Origin: Akkermansia muciniphila | GTDB taxonomy: Bacteria; Verrucomicrobiota; Verrucomicrobiia; Limisphaerales; UBA9464 | Reading direction: 5' to 3' | Assembly (NCBI GenBank): GCA_945860685.1 | Contig: CAMASJ010000005.1 | Location: 1-38,866 of the forward strand | Length of the DNA: 38,866 nucleotides | Shown here: positions 1 to 9,365 of the stretch, in pieces | How positions within the stretch are numbered: position 1 is the stretch's first letter | How the letters are laid out: each line of letters begins with the position of its first letter | Program-made: the position numbers and the translations under genes | The notes under the pieces: model-generated | What the model was told of the DNA's origin: nothing | Database searches by the model: none | What the model saw: only the letters and a program-made list of their open reading frames with translations

Positions 1-204
1 CAGCTCCGCCGCCATTTTTCGTGTCGAAGGCGCCGGATTTCCCGGCGCCAGCGGCCGGCCATTGTGCAGTGGCGCGAGACATTGCGCCTCCAGACGGATC
101 CGTTCCTCCTCCGCCGTGGCCCCTCCGACACCCGCCCACAAGGAAACCATCGCCACGGCGGTACTCAGCCGTCGGACAAGGTTTGGTGAGGCCAACCAGT
201 TCAA
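1..204 (-). CDS. Possible N-terminal fragment of a secreted protein running off the left edge (start codon uncertain: TTG at 204 or 195, or ATG at 151)
   Basis: Minus-strand frame stays open to the window edge and reads ...LNWLASPNLVRRLSTAVAMVSLWAGVGGATAEEERIRLEAQCLAPLHNGRPLAPGNPAPSTRKMAAEL, i.e. a basic n-region, hydrophobic h-region and AxA-like cleavage site. Not in the ORF track because it is truncated. Confidence 0.4.
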   Translation of the reverse strand, partial: MNWLASPNLVRRLSTAVAMVSLWAGVGGATAEEERIRLEAQCLAPLHNGRPLAPGNPAPSTRKMAAEL

Positions 205-615
205 GATCCTTGTGCGACCCCAGACGTCGCAAGTGGTTACAGTTGTTGTAGGTGAACCATGTTCGCTGTTCACGAACTGGTTCCGGAGTGGGGTGAGCTG
301 TTCGATGTTGGTGGGCTCCGGGGAAAGCGAAGGGGCCTCCGCTGGAATGCGCTGAGAGAACGGGGAATATCCGAAACCGCGCAATGCGGGAGCGGCGATC
401 AAACTGGGCTCGCCGGCAGGAATCCGAGGCGATTGCGGATCGCGATGGCGGACCGTGTTCCGCGGATGGGGCGGCTTTCAGGGCCAGGGAGTCCGGGGAT
501 TCGACCAAGATGACCGGGGCTCGGTTTGGACAAATCACACGACTTGCCAACACCTGCGGCTGGAGTCCATCCGTGGGATCTGCGGATGGATCCGCGGTTC
601 CCCCTCAGGCCCGGT

Positions 616-2052
616 TTACCGTTTTACGCCGAGGGCGGCGAGGATGCCGCCGGCCTTGGCCCAGGTCTCCTCGTGTTCCGCGGTGGGATCGGAGTCGGCG
701 ACGATGCCGGCACCGACGTGGAACCAGGCGCGTTGGTCCTTCAGCACGACGGTGCGGATGGTGATCGAGAGCTGGCTTTCCCGGTTGAAGCCGAGGTAGC
801 CGATGCAGCCGGTGTAGGGGCCCCGGGCCACGGGCTCGAGGTGGTCGATGATCTCCATCGCGCGGATCTTCGGGGCGCCCGTGATGCTGCCGCCCGGGAA
901 GCAGCTCTGCAGCACGTCGAGGTGCGACAGGCCGAGACGGATCTCCGATTCGATGGTGGAGACGAGGTGCTGCACCTGGCGGTAGCGCTCGAGCCGGGCA
1001 AGTTCCGGGACCCGGACGGATCCGTATGTGCTGACGCGTCCAAGGTCGTTGCGGAGCAGGTCGGTGATCATGACCAGTTCCGAGCGTTCCTTCTCGCTGC
1101 CCAAAAGCTCGCGGGTGAGGTTGGAGTCGAGTTCCGGCGAGTCGGATCTCGGTCGGGTGCCCTTGATCGGCCGCGTCGTCGCACGGCTGCCGCTCAGGCG
1201 GAGGAAGAGTTCCGGCGAGGACGAGAGGATGCATTCCTCCTCGCCCTCGAGGAACGCGGCGAACGGCGAGGGCGACACCTCGACGAGGCGCCGGAAGAGC
1301 TCCCAGGGCGCGTGTGGCCAAGGTGCGTCCAGCCGTTGGGACAGGTTCACCTGATAGATGTCCCCGCTGCGGATCCAGCGTTGGGCGGCGTGGACCGCCT
1401 CCAGGAAACGCTCACGGGGGAACGCCGTGCGCACCGGACCGGGCGAGACCGCGGGTGGCAGGTCAGTGGGTTCCTGCGGTTCCGGATCCGTTTCGAGATG
1501 ATCCCTCCAGAACCGGAGGTCGGCCCGGGCGCGTTCTTCGGAGCGTTCGCCGTCGGCGCGCAGCCCGGTGGAGACCACGGTGGCGGTGTTCTCTAGATGG
1601 TCGAAGACCACGAGGCTGGCGTGGAAGCCCACGGCACAGTCGGGAAGCTCGAGGTCGTGCACCGCGTGGCGGCTGAGGCGGGGCTCCACGAAATGCTTGA
1701 GGTCGTAGCCCCACGAGCCGAAGACGCCGCCCAAGGGGAAGGGGAGGGCGGTTTCGTCGAGCAGCTCGAACCGGGTGATCAGGGAGTCGAGGAGCGACCA
1801 CGGGTTGCCGAACTGGATGTCGACGTGGCCGTCGTCGAGCCGCGTCTCGCATCGGGAACCCACGGAGCGGAACCGGAGGAAGGGGCGGGCGGTGACGACG
1901 GAATGCCGTGCCGACGGCACCTCGAACATGGCGGTGCGCAGCAGGACTCGCCCGGGTTCGCCGCGGAGACGGGCGGCGAGGGAATCGGGGGTGTGACGGG
2001 TGGCGACCTTTTCGAGCAGCGTCCGCATGGATGTCCGGCGAGCGTAAGCCAC
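616..2052 (-). CDS. pabB: Aminodeoxychorismate synthase component I / anthranilate synthase component I family (PabB-like)
   Basis: Chorismate-binding domain motifs: SGDIYQVNLSQR, PIKGTRPR (PIKGT lysine favours PabB over TrpE), SELVMITDLLRNDLGRV, FPGGSITGAPKIRAMEIIDHLE. Confidence 0.9.
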   Translation of the reverse strand: MAYARRTSMRTLLEKVATRHTPDSLAARLRGEPGRVLLRTAMFEVPSARHSVVTARPFLRFRSVGSRCETRLDDGHVDIQFGNPWSLLDSLITRFELLDETALPFPLGGVFGSWGYDLKHFVEPRLSRHAVHDLELPDCAVGFHASLVVFDHLENTATVVSTGLRADGERSEERARADLRFWRDHLETDPEPQEPTDLPPAVSPGPVRTAFPRERFLEAVHAAQRWIRSGDIYQVNLSQRLDAPWPHAPWELFRRLVEVSPSPFAAFLEGEEECILSSSPELFLRLSGSRATTRPIKGTRPRSDSPELDSNLTRELLGSEKERSELVMITDLLRNDLGRVSTYGSVRVPELARLERYRQVQHLVSTIESEIRLGLSHLDVLQSCFPGGSITGAPKIRAMEIIDHLEPVARGPYTGCIGYLGFNRESQLSITIRTVVLKDQRAWFHVGAGIVADSDPTAEHEETWAKAGGILAALGVKR

Positions 2053-2093
2053 ACCATCCGCCGGCGGGGGCCGACGTCAATCCATGGAAACGA

Positions 2094-2126
2094 AACCGCC
2101 GGGAACGCGAGGCGTGCCCGGCGGTT
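2094..2126 (-). terminator. Rho-independent-like terminator of the FKBP gene
   Basis: Perfect 10-bp inverted repeat AACCGCCGGG / CCCGGCGGTT with 13-nt loop just downstream of the FKBP stop; T-rich TCGTTTCC follows on the minus strand. Confidence 0.65.
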
Positions 2127-2142
2127 CGCGAAGTGGATCCGG

Positions 2143-2844
2143 TTACTTGCCGGCCTCGATGCCGAGCAGTTCGACCTGGAAGACCAGCGTCGAGTTCGGC
2201 CCGATGGCGCCGCCGGCGCCCTGTTCGCCGTAGGCGAGGTTCGACGGGATGGTGAACTCGAACTTGTCGCCGACCTTCATGAGCTGGACGCCCTCGGTCC
2301 AGCCGGGGATGACGCCGTTCAGGGGGAAGGAGATGGGCTCGCCGCGCTGGACGGAGCTGTCGAACACGGTGCCGTCGATCAGGGTGCCGTGGTAGTGCAC
2401 CTTGACGGTGTCGGTCGCCTTCGGGGACTTGCCGCCATCGGGACCGGCCTTGACGACCTTGTACTGGAGGCCGCTGGCGGTGGTCTTGACGCCTTCCTTC
2501 TTGGCGTTGGCGGCGAGGTACTCGGCGCCCTTCTTGGCGTTCGTGCCGCCGGCCGCGGCGGCCTCGGTCTGGCGCTTCTGGAAGAGCGAGGTTTTGAAGT
2601 CGTTCAGCGCCTTCTCGAGCTCGGCCTCGTTGAGGGCGAGCTTGTCGGCGAAGGTGTCGACAACGCCGGCGGCCAGAGCCTTGGAATCGAGGTCCAAGTT
2701 CTGGCGCTTCATGCTCTTGCCGATGTCCGCGCCGATGGCGTAGCTGGCGCGGGCCTTGTCGCCGGTGAGGTCGAGCTTGTCCTGGGCGAGGGCCGCGGAG
2801 GCGGCGAGGGTGGAGGTGATCAAGGTGGCGACGTGTTTGTTCAT
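2143..2844 (-). CDS. FKBP-type peptidyl-prolyl cis-trans isomerase (secreted/periplasmic)
   Basis: Signal peptide MNKHVATLITSTLAASAALAQ; FKBP N-terminal helical domain followed by TVKVHYHGTLIDGTVFDSSVQRGEPISFPLNGVIPGWTEGVQLMKVGDKFEFTIPSNLAYGEQGAGGAIGPNSTLVFQVELL. Confidence 0.95.
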   Translation of the reverse strand: MNKHVATLITSTLAASAALAQDKLDLTGDKARASYAIGADIGKSMKRQNLDLDSKALAAGVVDTFADKLALNEAELEKALNDFKTSLFQKRQTEAAAAGGTNAKKGAEYLAANAKKEGVKTTASGLQYKVVKAGPDGGKSPKATDTVKVHYHGTLIDGTVFDSSVQRGEPISFPLNGVIPGWTEGVQLMKVGDKFEFTIPSNLAYGEQGAGGAIGPNSTLVFQVELLGIEAGK

Positions 2845-2936
2845 GTGCACTCCCGCCTCACTGGATCGCGCAGCGGGGCCGGAACGCTGCTGCAAGGAAA
2901 CGGGCCGGGGAAGGAAAATGATGTCCCGTAAAAGAA

Positions 2937-2968
2937 GCCACCCGGCGTCCCGGAGGACGGCGGGTGGC
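2937..2968 (-). terminator. Terminator downstream of lpdA
   Basis: GCCACCCGGCGTC / GACGGCGGGTGGC inverted repeat (one mismatch), followed on the minus strand by TTCTTTTAC. Confidence 0.7.
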
Positions 2969-2986
2969 GAAGGGAGAATCGGGCGG

Positions 2987-4408
2987 TCAGTGTGCCTTCT
3001 TCTTGGAGAAGACGTGCGTCGCGTGGCCGAAGAAGACCTCGGCGCCTTCCATCACGGTCTCGCTGAGTGTCGGATGCGGATGAACGATGTTGGCGAGGTC
3101 GTGGACCGTCGCGCCCATCTCGATGGCGACCGTGCCTTCGCCGATGAGTTCGCCGGCGCCGTGGCCGACGATTCCCACACCCAGGACGCGTTCGGTCTCG
3201 GGATCGATGATCAGCTTGGTGAGGCCGTCCGTGCGGTCGTAGGTGAGGGCGCGGCCGCTCGCGCCCCACGGGAACTTGGCGACCTGAACGGCGATCCCCT
3301 TGGCCTTGGCCTCGGTTTCAGTCAGGCCGACCCAGGCGACCTCGGGATCGGTGAACACCACCGCCGGGATCAGGTAGTCGCGGTTCACCGCGCCCGACTC
3401 GCCGGCGATGTTGTCCACGGCGATGCGGGCCTCCTTGCTCGCCTTGTGGGCGAGCATGATGCCGCCGGCGATGTCGCCGATGGCGTAGATCTTCGGATCG
3501 GTGGTCGCGAGGCGCTCGTCGACCTTGATGAAGCCGCGCTCGTCGCGCTGGACCAGCGTGTTTTCGAGGCCGAGGTCGCCGCCGTTGGGCACGCGTCCGA
3601 CGGAGACCAGCACGCGGTCGTAGTACTCCTCCAGCTTCTGGCCGTTGAACTCGATGGTGACCTTGATCTGCTTCCCGGCGGTCTTCATCTCGAGGACCTT
3701 CGCCTTGAGCCGAACCTCCTTGAACGCCTTCTTGGCGTAGGCTGCGACCGGGCGTGCCAAGTCGGGATCGGCTCCGGCGAGGATGGCTTCCGCCGCCTCG
3801 ACCACCGTCACCTCGGAACCCATCGAGGCGTAGACCGTTCCGAGCTCCATGCCGATGTAGCCGCCGCCGACCACGAGCAGCTTGGCGGGAATGTCGGCGA
3901 TCTCGAGCGCCTCGGTGGAGGTCATGACCCGGGGATTGCCGAGGTCGAAGGCCTTGGGGAGGGCGGGACGGGAACCGGCCGCGATGATGGCGGTCTGGAA
4001 CCTCACGTACTGCTGGCCCGCCGCGGTCTCGATGCGGAGCGTGGTGGAATCCTCGAAATGGGCGCGTCCGTGGACCACCTCGACGCCACGCATCTTGGCG
4101 AGCGAAGTGATGCCGGATCCAAGCTTCTCGAGGATGCCGTCCTTCCAGGCGCGCAACCGGTCGAGGTCGATGGTGGGTTCGCCGAAGGAGATGCCACGAT
4201 GGGCGGACTCCTTCGCGGCGGTGATCATGTGCGAGGCGTTGAGCAGCGCCTTCGACGGGATGCAGCCGCGGTTCATGCACACGCCTCCAAGACGCGGGTC
4301 GCGCTCCACGAGGAGCACCTTGCGTCCGAGGTCCGCGGCGTAGAACGCAGCGGCGTATCCGCCGGGGCCTGCGCCCACGACGACGATGTCGGTCTGGATG
4401 GGTTCCAT
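2987..4408 (-). CDS. lpdA: Dihydrolipoyl dehydrogenase (E3)
   Basis: GAGPGGYAAAFYAADLG FAD-binding motif, redox disulfide GGVCMNRGCIPSKALL, second GxGxxG VVGGGYIGMELG, C-terminal HPHPTLSE. Confidence 0.97.
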   Translation of the reverse strand: MEPIQTDIVVVGAGPGGYAAAFYAADLGRKVLLVERDPRLGGVCMNRGCIPSKALLNASHMITAAKESAHRGISFGEPTIDLDRLRAWKDGILEKLGSGITSLAKMRGVEVVHGRAHFEDSTTLRIETAAGQQYVRFQTAIIAAGSRPALPKAFDLGNPRVMTSTEALEIADIPAKLLVVGGGYIGMELGTVYASMGSEVTVVEAAEAILAGADPDLARPVAAYAKKAFKEVRLKAKVLEMKTAGKQIKVTIEFNGQKLEEYYDRVLVSVGRVPNGGDLGLENTLVQRDERGFIKVDERLATTDPKIYAIGDIAGGIMLAHKASKEARIAVDNIAGESGAVNRDYLIPAVVFTDPEVAWVGLTETEAKAKGIAVQVAKFPWGASGRALTYDRTDGLTKLIIDPETERVLGVGIVGHGAGELIGEGTVAIEMGATVHDLANIVHPHPTLSETVMEGAEVFFGHATHVFSKKKAH

Positions 4409-4424
4409 GGGTTTCGGGATGCGC

Positions 4425-5723
4425 TTAGAGCTTCACCGCGGATTCCTCGAACCCCTCGATCGCCCGGACCAGGTCGACCGTGAAACGGGCGGCGGACCCG
4501 CCGTCGATGATGCGGTGGTCGTAGCTGACGGTGATCGGCATCATCGGCCGCGCCTCGATCTTGCCGTCGTGGGTGACCACCGGCTTCAGCGAGGTCTTGC
4601 CCAATCCGAGGATCGCCACCTCGGGCTTGTTGATGATCGGGGTGAAGTGGGCGCCGCCGATGGCACCTTGGTTGGAGATGGTGAACGTGCCGCCCTTCAT
4701 CTCCTCGGCGCCGATCTTCCGGTCGCGGGCCTTGGCCGCTATGGCGGCCAGTTCCTTGGCGATCTCCAGCAGCGACTTCTTGTCGGCGTCTTTCAGCACC
4801 GGCACCAGCAGGCCGGCGTCCGTGTCGACCGCGATGCCGATGTGGTAGTAGTGCTTGAGGACCAGGGTCTCGGCGACCTCGTTGACGCTCGAGTTGAACT
4901 TCGGGTGCTTCTGGAGGGTGAGGACGAGGGCCTTGATGAGGAACGGGGTCGGCGAAAGCTTCGCGCCGGCCGCCTCGTACGCCGCCTTGTAGCGGGACCG
5001 CAGGGTCTCGATGCCGGACATGTCGACTTCGTCGAACTGGGTGACGTGGGGCAGTGTGACCGCGTTTTCCACCATGCGCGCCGAGATCACCTTGCGCAGC
5101 GCCGTCAGGGGCTCGCTGGTGACCGGGCCGTGGAGGCTGAAGTCCTGGTTGATCAGCGGGAAGCTGAGTCCCTGTGGCCCTTCGGCGTAGCGGCCGGCCC
5201 GGGCGACCTTGGACTCGAGCTTCGAGACGTAGCGCGCCAGGTCCTCGATGACCACCCGTCCACCCGAGGCGCTGCCGCGCACGCGGGAGAGACGGATGCC
5301 GAGTTCGCGGGCGACCTTGCGGACGTACGGGCTCGCCGCCGGCACGGGGCCGTCCTCGGCGGGTTCGTCACCGATCACGTCGTCTTCCTCGTCGTCGACC
5401 ACCGGCGCGGCGGTCCGTGCGGGGCGGGGGGCCTTGGCCGCCGCCGGAGCCGCGGGGGCCGCCGGGGCGCTGCCGGTGCCGCCGTCGAGCGAAACCAGGA
5501 CGGAGCCCACCGAGATGGTGTCGCCTTCCTTGACCGCGACGGCGGTGACCGTGCCGGCGTTCGGAGAGGGTATCGGCGCGATGGCCTTCTCCGATTCCAG
5601 CTCGATGAGGGTCTGGCCGACGGTGATCGCATCGCCCACTTTGACGAGCACGCTCACCACCTTGCCGCTTTCGGCGCCGTCGCCGATTTTGGGAAACCTT
5701 ACGTCCATAAAATTGACGGGCAA
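4425..5723 (-). CDS. Dihydrolipoamide acyltransferase (2-oxo acid dehydrogenase E2)
   Basis: N-terminal lipoyl domain (LIELESEKAIAPIPSPNAGTV), Ala/Pro linker, peripheral subunit-binding domain (SPYVRKVARELGIRLSRVRGSASGGRVVIEDL), catalytic domain with SYDHRIIDGGSAARF. Confidence 0.95.
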   Translation of the reverse strand: MPVNFMDVRFPKIGDGAESGKVVSVLVKVGDAITVGQTLIELESEKAIAPIPSPNAGTVTAVAVKEGDTISVGSVLVSLDGGTGSAPAAPAAPAAAKAPRPARTAAPVVDDEEDDVIGDEPAEDGPVPAASPYVRKVARELGIRLSRVRGSASGGRVVIEDLARYVSKLESKVARAGRYAEGPQGLSFPLINQDFSLHGPVTSEPLTALRKVISARMVENAVTLPHVTQFDEVDMSGIETLRSRYKAAYEAAGAKLSPTPFLIKALVLTLQKHPKFNSSVNEVAETLVLKHYYHIGIAVDTDAGLLVPVLKDADKKSLLEIAKELAAIAAKARDRKIGAEEMKGGTFTISNQGAIGGAHFTPIINKPEVAILGLGKTSLKPVVTHDGKIEARPMMPITVSYDHRIIDGGSAARFTVDLVRAIEGFEESAVKL

Positions 5724-5855
5724 ATGTGTGGCATCTGTTCGCGACGGTGAAATGGATTTTTTTCAACAACCCCGCGCGGAACGTTTGACTTCCGGCGGAT
5801 TCATGTCGGTGGGTTCCGATTGGCCTTCCGCTTCCGGGGCGCCCATCCTCCCTCC

Positions 5856-7250
5856 ATGAAGATCCACTACCTCGGTGCCACGCGCACCACCACGGGGTCG
5901 ATGTACCTGCTCGAGATCAACGGCGCGCGCATCCTCCTCGAGTGCGGTCTCTATCAGGGGCGCCGTCAGGAGTCGGTCGAGCGGAACCGGGAATTCCCGT
6001 TCGATCCGTCGAAGATCGACGCCGTCGTGCTGAGCCACGCCCACATCGACCATTCCGGCAACCTGCCGACGCTGTGCCGCCGGGGATTCCAAGGGAACAT
6101 CTACTCCACCTTCGCCACCCGCGACCTCTGCGCGGTGATGCTGGAGGACTCCGCCCGGGTGCAGATCGCGGACAGCCAGTATGTCTCCAAACAACGGGCC
6201 AAGGAGGGCCTTACTCCGGTCGAGCCGCTCTATTCCGTGGAGGACGCCGAGAAGGCCGTCCGGCAGTTCGTGGCCATCAACTACAGACGCCGCATGCCGG
6301 TGGCCGACGGCGTGACCCTGGAGTTCCGCGACGCCGGACACATCCTCGGCTCGGCCCAGGTGATCCTTGACGTCCGCGAAGGCGACCGCCGGTTCCGGTA
6401 CCTGTTCAGCGGCGACATCGGCCGTCCGGCGCAGGAGATCCTGCGCGATCCGGAACCGGTGGAGGACGTCGACTTCCTGCAGGTCGAGAGCACCTACGGC
6501 GACCGAGAGCATGAGGATGCCGGGGATTCCCGCGACCAGCTCTGCCGGCTTGTCTCCGGTGCGATTGCCCGGGGTGGAAAGGTCATCATCCCGGCCTTCG
6601 CCGTCGGACGCACCCAGCAGTTGGTCTACGTGCTCAACCAACTCACCGAGTCCGGGTGCATCCCCAGGCTGCCGATCTTCGTCGACAGCCCGCTCAGCGT
6701 GAACGCGACCGAGGTCTTCCGCCTGCATCCCGAATGCTTCGACACCGAGACCTACGAACACCTCCGCACGAAGGGCAACCCGTTCGGCATGGAGAACCTC
6801 ACCTACATCCGCGAGGCCGCGCAGTCGAAGAGGCTCAACGACCTCCGTGAACCGTGCCTCATCATCAGCGCCTCCGGCATGGCCGAGGCGGGACGGATCC
6901 GTCACCACCTCGCCAACAACGTCGGGGATCCGCGGAACCTGATCCTGTTCGTCGGCTTCTGCGCCGAGCACACCCTGGGATACCAGATCGTCTCCGGCCG
7001 GAGCCCGGTGAACATCTTCGGCGTGCCCCACGAGGTCCGCGCGGAGATCGGGCGCGTCGACGCCTTCTCCGGCCACGCCGGACGCAGCGAACTGCTCGCC
7101 TACGTGAAGTCCCTCACCGGCTCGATGCGGACGATCACCGTGGTGCACGGCGAGGAAGCCCCGGCCTTGGCGTTCGGTGAGGCGCTCCGGGGCCTGAAGC
7201 CGAAGTCGGAGGTGGTCGTCCCCGTGCGCGGCCAGGTCGTCGAATTCTGA
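5856..7250 (+). CDS. MBL-fold/beta-CASP RNA-type metallo-hydrolase
   Basis: MKIHYLGATRTTTGSMYLLE..., SHAHIDHSGNLP zinc motif, FSGDIGRP, beta-CASP/RMMBL motifs ISASGMAEAGRIRHHLANN and DAFSGHAGRSELL. Confidence 0.93.
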   Translation: MKIHYLGATRTTTGSMYLLEINGARILLECGLYQGRRQESVERNREFPFDPSKIDAVVLSHAHIDHSGNLPTLCRRGFQGNIYSTFATRDLCAVMLEDSARVQIADSQYVSKQRAKEGLTPVEPLYSVEDAEKAVRQFVAINYRRRMPVADGVTLEFRDAGHILGSAQVILDVREGDRRFRYLFSGDIGRPAQEILRDPEPVEDVDFLQVESTYGDREHEDAGDSRDQLCRLVSGAIARGGKVIIPAFAVGRTQQLVYVLNQLTESGCIPRLPIFVDSPLSVNATEVFRLHPECFDTETYEHLRTKGNPFGMENLTYIREAAQSKRLNDLREPCLIISASGMAEAGRIRHHLANNVGDPRNLILFVGFCAEHTLGYQIVSGRSPVNIFGVPHEVRAEIGRVDAFSGHAGRSELLAYVKSLTGSMRTITVVHGEEAPALAFGEALRGLKPKSEVVVPVRGQVVEF

Positions 7251-7289
7251 TCCGGAGCCCCGCTGAAGGGACCATCACGGCAAGGCGCG

Positions 7290-8714
7290 ATGCCGCGAAG
7301 CGGGGGAGGAAGGGGAAGGGGACCGCGGATTGATGTTGTCTCCCGGCCCCAGGTCCGCTTCAAACCGCGCGTGAAATCGAAGTTCAAGGCCGTCGAGGGC
7401 GCCGTCGTGGCTCCGCTGGGGTTCCGCACGGGAGGCGTGTTCTGCGACATCAAGCGCCTCGGCACCGGCAAGGGTTCGGACAAGGGCCAGAAGCGCGACC
7501 TGTGCCTGCTGGTCAGCGAGACCCCGGCCTCGGTCGCGGGCCTCTTCACCACCAACCAGATCTGCGCCGCACCGGTGAAGGTCTGCGTGCCGCGGGTGGC
7601 CAAGGGCCTCGCCCAGGCCGTGGTGGTCAACTCCGGCAACGCCAACGCCTGCACCGGCCGCAAGGGCATGAAGGACGCGCTGGCCATGGCCGCGCTCGCC
7701 GAGGAGGCCCTCGGGCTTCCGGAAGGACGCGTGCTGGTCGCCTCCACCGGCCGCATCGGCGTCCAGCTTCCGATGACGCAGGTCGGCTCCGGCATCGCCG
7801 CCGCGGCCCAGGTCCTCGGGACCTCGCCGGAGCACGCCGCCCATGCCGCCGAGGCCATCATGACCTCCGACACACGGCCCAAGACCATCGCCGTGGAGTT
7901 CCGCGTCGGCGGCAAGACCGTGCGGATCGGCGGCATGTGCAAGGGCGCCGGGATGATCCAGCCGGGGATGTCGCCGAACGGCGCCCGGCCCGCCACGGCG
8001 CCCGCGGGGCTCCACGCCACGATGCTGTGCTTCATCACCACCGACGCGGCCATCGCGGCCAAGCCGCTGCAGGCCGCTCTCAACGAGGCCGTCGCCGGAA
8101 GCTTCAATCGCATCACCGTGGACGGCGACATGAGCACCAACGACACCGTGCTCGTGCTCGCCAACGGACTCGCCGGGAACACCCCGCTCCGCAAGGCCTC
8201 CGGTCCGGGCTTCACCGCGTTCGCCGAGGCCCTCCAGCATGTCTGCCTGGAACTCGCCAAGATGATCGTCCGCGACGGCGAGGGGGTGCACCGCGTGGTG
8301 ACCGTCCGCGTCGAGGGGGCGAAGTCCGATGCCGAGGCGGATTCGGCCGCGCGCGCCGTCGCCAACAGCCTCCTCGTCAAGACGAGCTGGCACGGCGGCG
8401 ATCCGAACTGGGGCCGCATCATCGACGCCCTCGGCTACAGCCCCGCCACCGTGGTCGAGGACCGCGTCGACATCGGCTACGGCTCGGCCGGTTCGAAGCG
8501 GATCCTCTGGAGCCTCCGTCGCGGGCAGCCCACGAAGACTCCGTTTGCCGACCTCTGGAAGGCCGTGCAGGCCGACGAGTTCGAACTCCGCATCCGCCTC
8601 AACCTCGGCAAGGGAAGCGCCTTCATCCATGCGGCCGACCTGACCGAGGAGTACGTGGACTTCAACAAGGGCACCATCGCCGACCCGTCCCAAGCCGGCG
8701 CCTTGGGCGGCTGA
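7290..8714 (+). CDS. argJ: Bifunctional glutamate N-acetyltransferase / ornithine acetyltransferase; start may be internal (e.g. near residue 26)
   Basis: GFRTGGVFCDIK, PASVAGLFTTNQICAAPV, NSGNANACTG, ATMLCFITTDA autocleavage region, DGDMSTNDTVLVLANG, NWGRIIDALGYS. Confidence 0.95.
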   Translation: MPRSGGGRGRGPRIDVVSRPQVRFKPRVKSKFKAVEGAVVAPLGFRTGGVFCDIKRLGTGKGSDKGQKRDLCLLVSETPASVAGLFTTNQICAAPVKVCVPRVAKGLAQAVVVNSGNANACTGRKGMKDALAMAALAEEALGLPEGRVLVASTGRIGVQLPMTQVGSGIAAAAQVLGTSPEHAAHAAEAIMTSDTRPKTIAVEFRVGGKTVRIGGMCKGAGMIQPGMSPNGARPATAPAGLHATMLCFITTDAAIAAKPLQAALNEAVAGSFNRITVDGDMSTNDTVLVLANGLAGNTPLRKASGPGFTAFAEALQHVCLELAKMIVRDGEGVHRVVTVRVEGAKSDAEADSAARAVANSLLVKTSWHGGDPNWGRIIDALGYSPATVVEDRVDIGYGSAGSKRILWSLRRGQPTKTPFADLWKAVQADEFELRIRLNLGKGSAFIHAADLTEEYVDFNKGTIADPSQAGALGG

Positions 8715-8738
8715 GTTTTCCGACTGGCTCCGCGAGCC

Positions 8739-8801
8739 CCGCGCCTCCGCGTGGGCTGGCCTACCCCGACCGGGGTTTCCCGCGGAGACGCGGAGGCGCG
8801 G
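8739..8801. repeat. Long inverted repeat / nested hairpin downstream of argJ
   Basis: Perfect 14-bp arms CCGCGCCTCCGCGT (8739-8752) and ACGCGGAGGCGCGG (8788-8801), with a nested ACCCC-gacc-GGGGT hairpin in the spacer. Confidence 0.8.
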
Positions 8802-8990
8802 AGGGGATTCGCAACCCAGGATGCCAAGGAACAGGAAGTCCGCTTCCTGCTCTTCCCCTGGAGGCCGTCCGCCGCCTTCGTGCGTTGGAGCGACTCCCGT
8901 CTTCACCCGGCACCGGGATCTTGGCGTCGATGGCCGAAGACCTCGCCGCGGTGACTTGAGGAACGGGCTTGTGTCGGGGATCCTGCGGAC

Positions 8991-9365
8991 GTGTCCAACG
9001 ATCCAGCCTCGCCGTCCGGGTCCGAGTCCGTTTCGGAGATCGTCGCGTTGACCGCGCGGTTGCGGGCCTTCCGCGACGAACGGGACTGGGGCCAGTTCCA
9101 CAACGCCAAGGACCTCGCGATGGCTCTCAGCATCGAGGCGTCGGAACTGCTCGAATGCCACCTTTGGAAGGGGCCCGACGACGCGGATCCGGCGAAGGTC
9201 CGCGAGGAGTTGGCCGACGTCTTCGCCTACGCCTTGCTGCTCGCCGACCGCCACGGTCTGGACGTCACCCGGATCGTCACCGAGAAGATCGCCCGCAACG
9301 CGGAGAAGTATCCGGTGGCGAAGTCCAAGGGCTCGGCGAGGAAGTACACCGAACTCGGATCATGA
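8991..9365 (+). CDS. MazG-like nucleotide pyrophosphohydrolase (GTG start)
   Basis: LRAFRDERDWGQFHNAKDLAMALSIEASELLECHLWKG...VREELADVFAYALLLADRHGLD; the EAxELLE ... EELADVxxY pattern is the MazG/dUTPase-2 all-alpha NTP-PPase signature. Confidence 0.9.
   Translation: MSNDPASPSGSESVSEIVALTARLRAFRDERDWGQFHNAKDLAMALSIEASELLECHLWKGPDDADPAKVREELADVFAYALLLADRHGLDVTRIVTEKIARNAEKYPVAKSKGSARKYTELGS

Noticed and set aside
27-60. GGCGCCGG/CCGGCGCC hairpin near the left edge
   Set aside because: Falls inside the putative truncated coding frame, and short GC palindromes are expected by chance in this composition.
2756-4483. 575-aa plus-strand ORF opposite lpdA
   Set aside because: Antisense artefact of GC-rich codon usage; the minus strand clearly encodes dihydrolipoyl dehydrogenase.
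7275-9254. 659-aa minus-strand ORF opposite argJ and the MazG-like gene
   Set aside because: Antisense shadow with no family motif; spans an intergenic inverted repeat.
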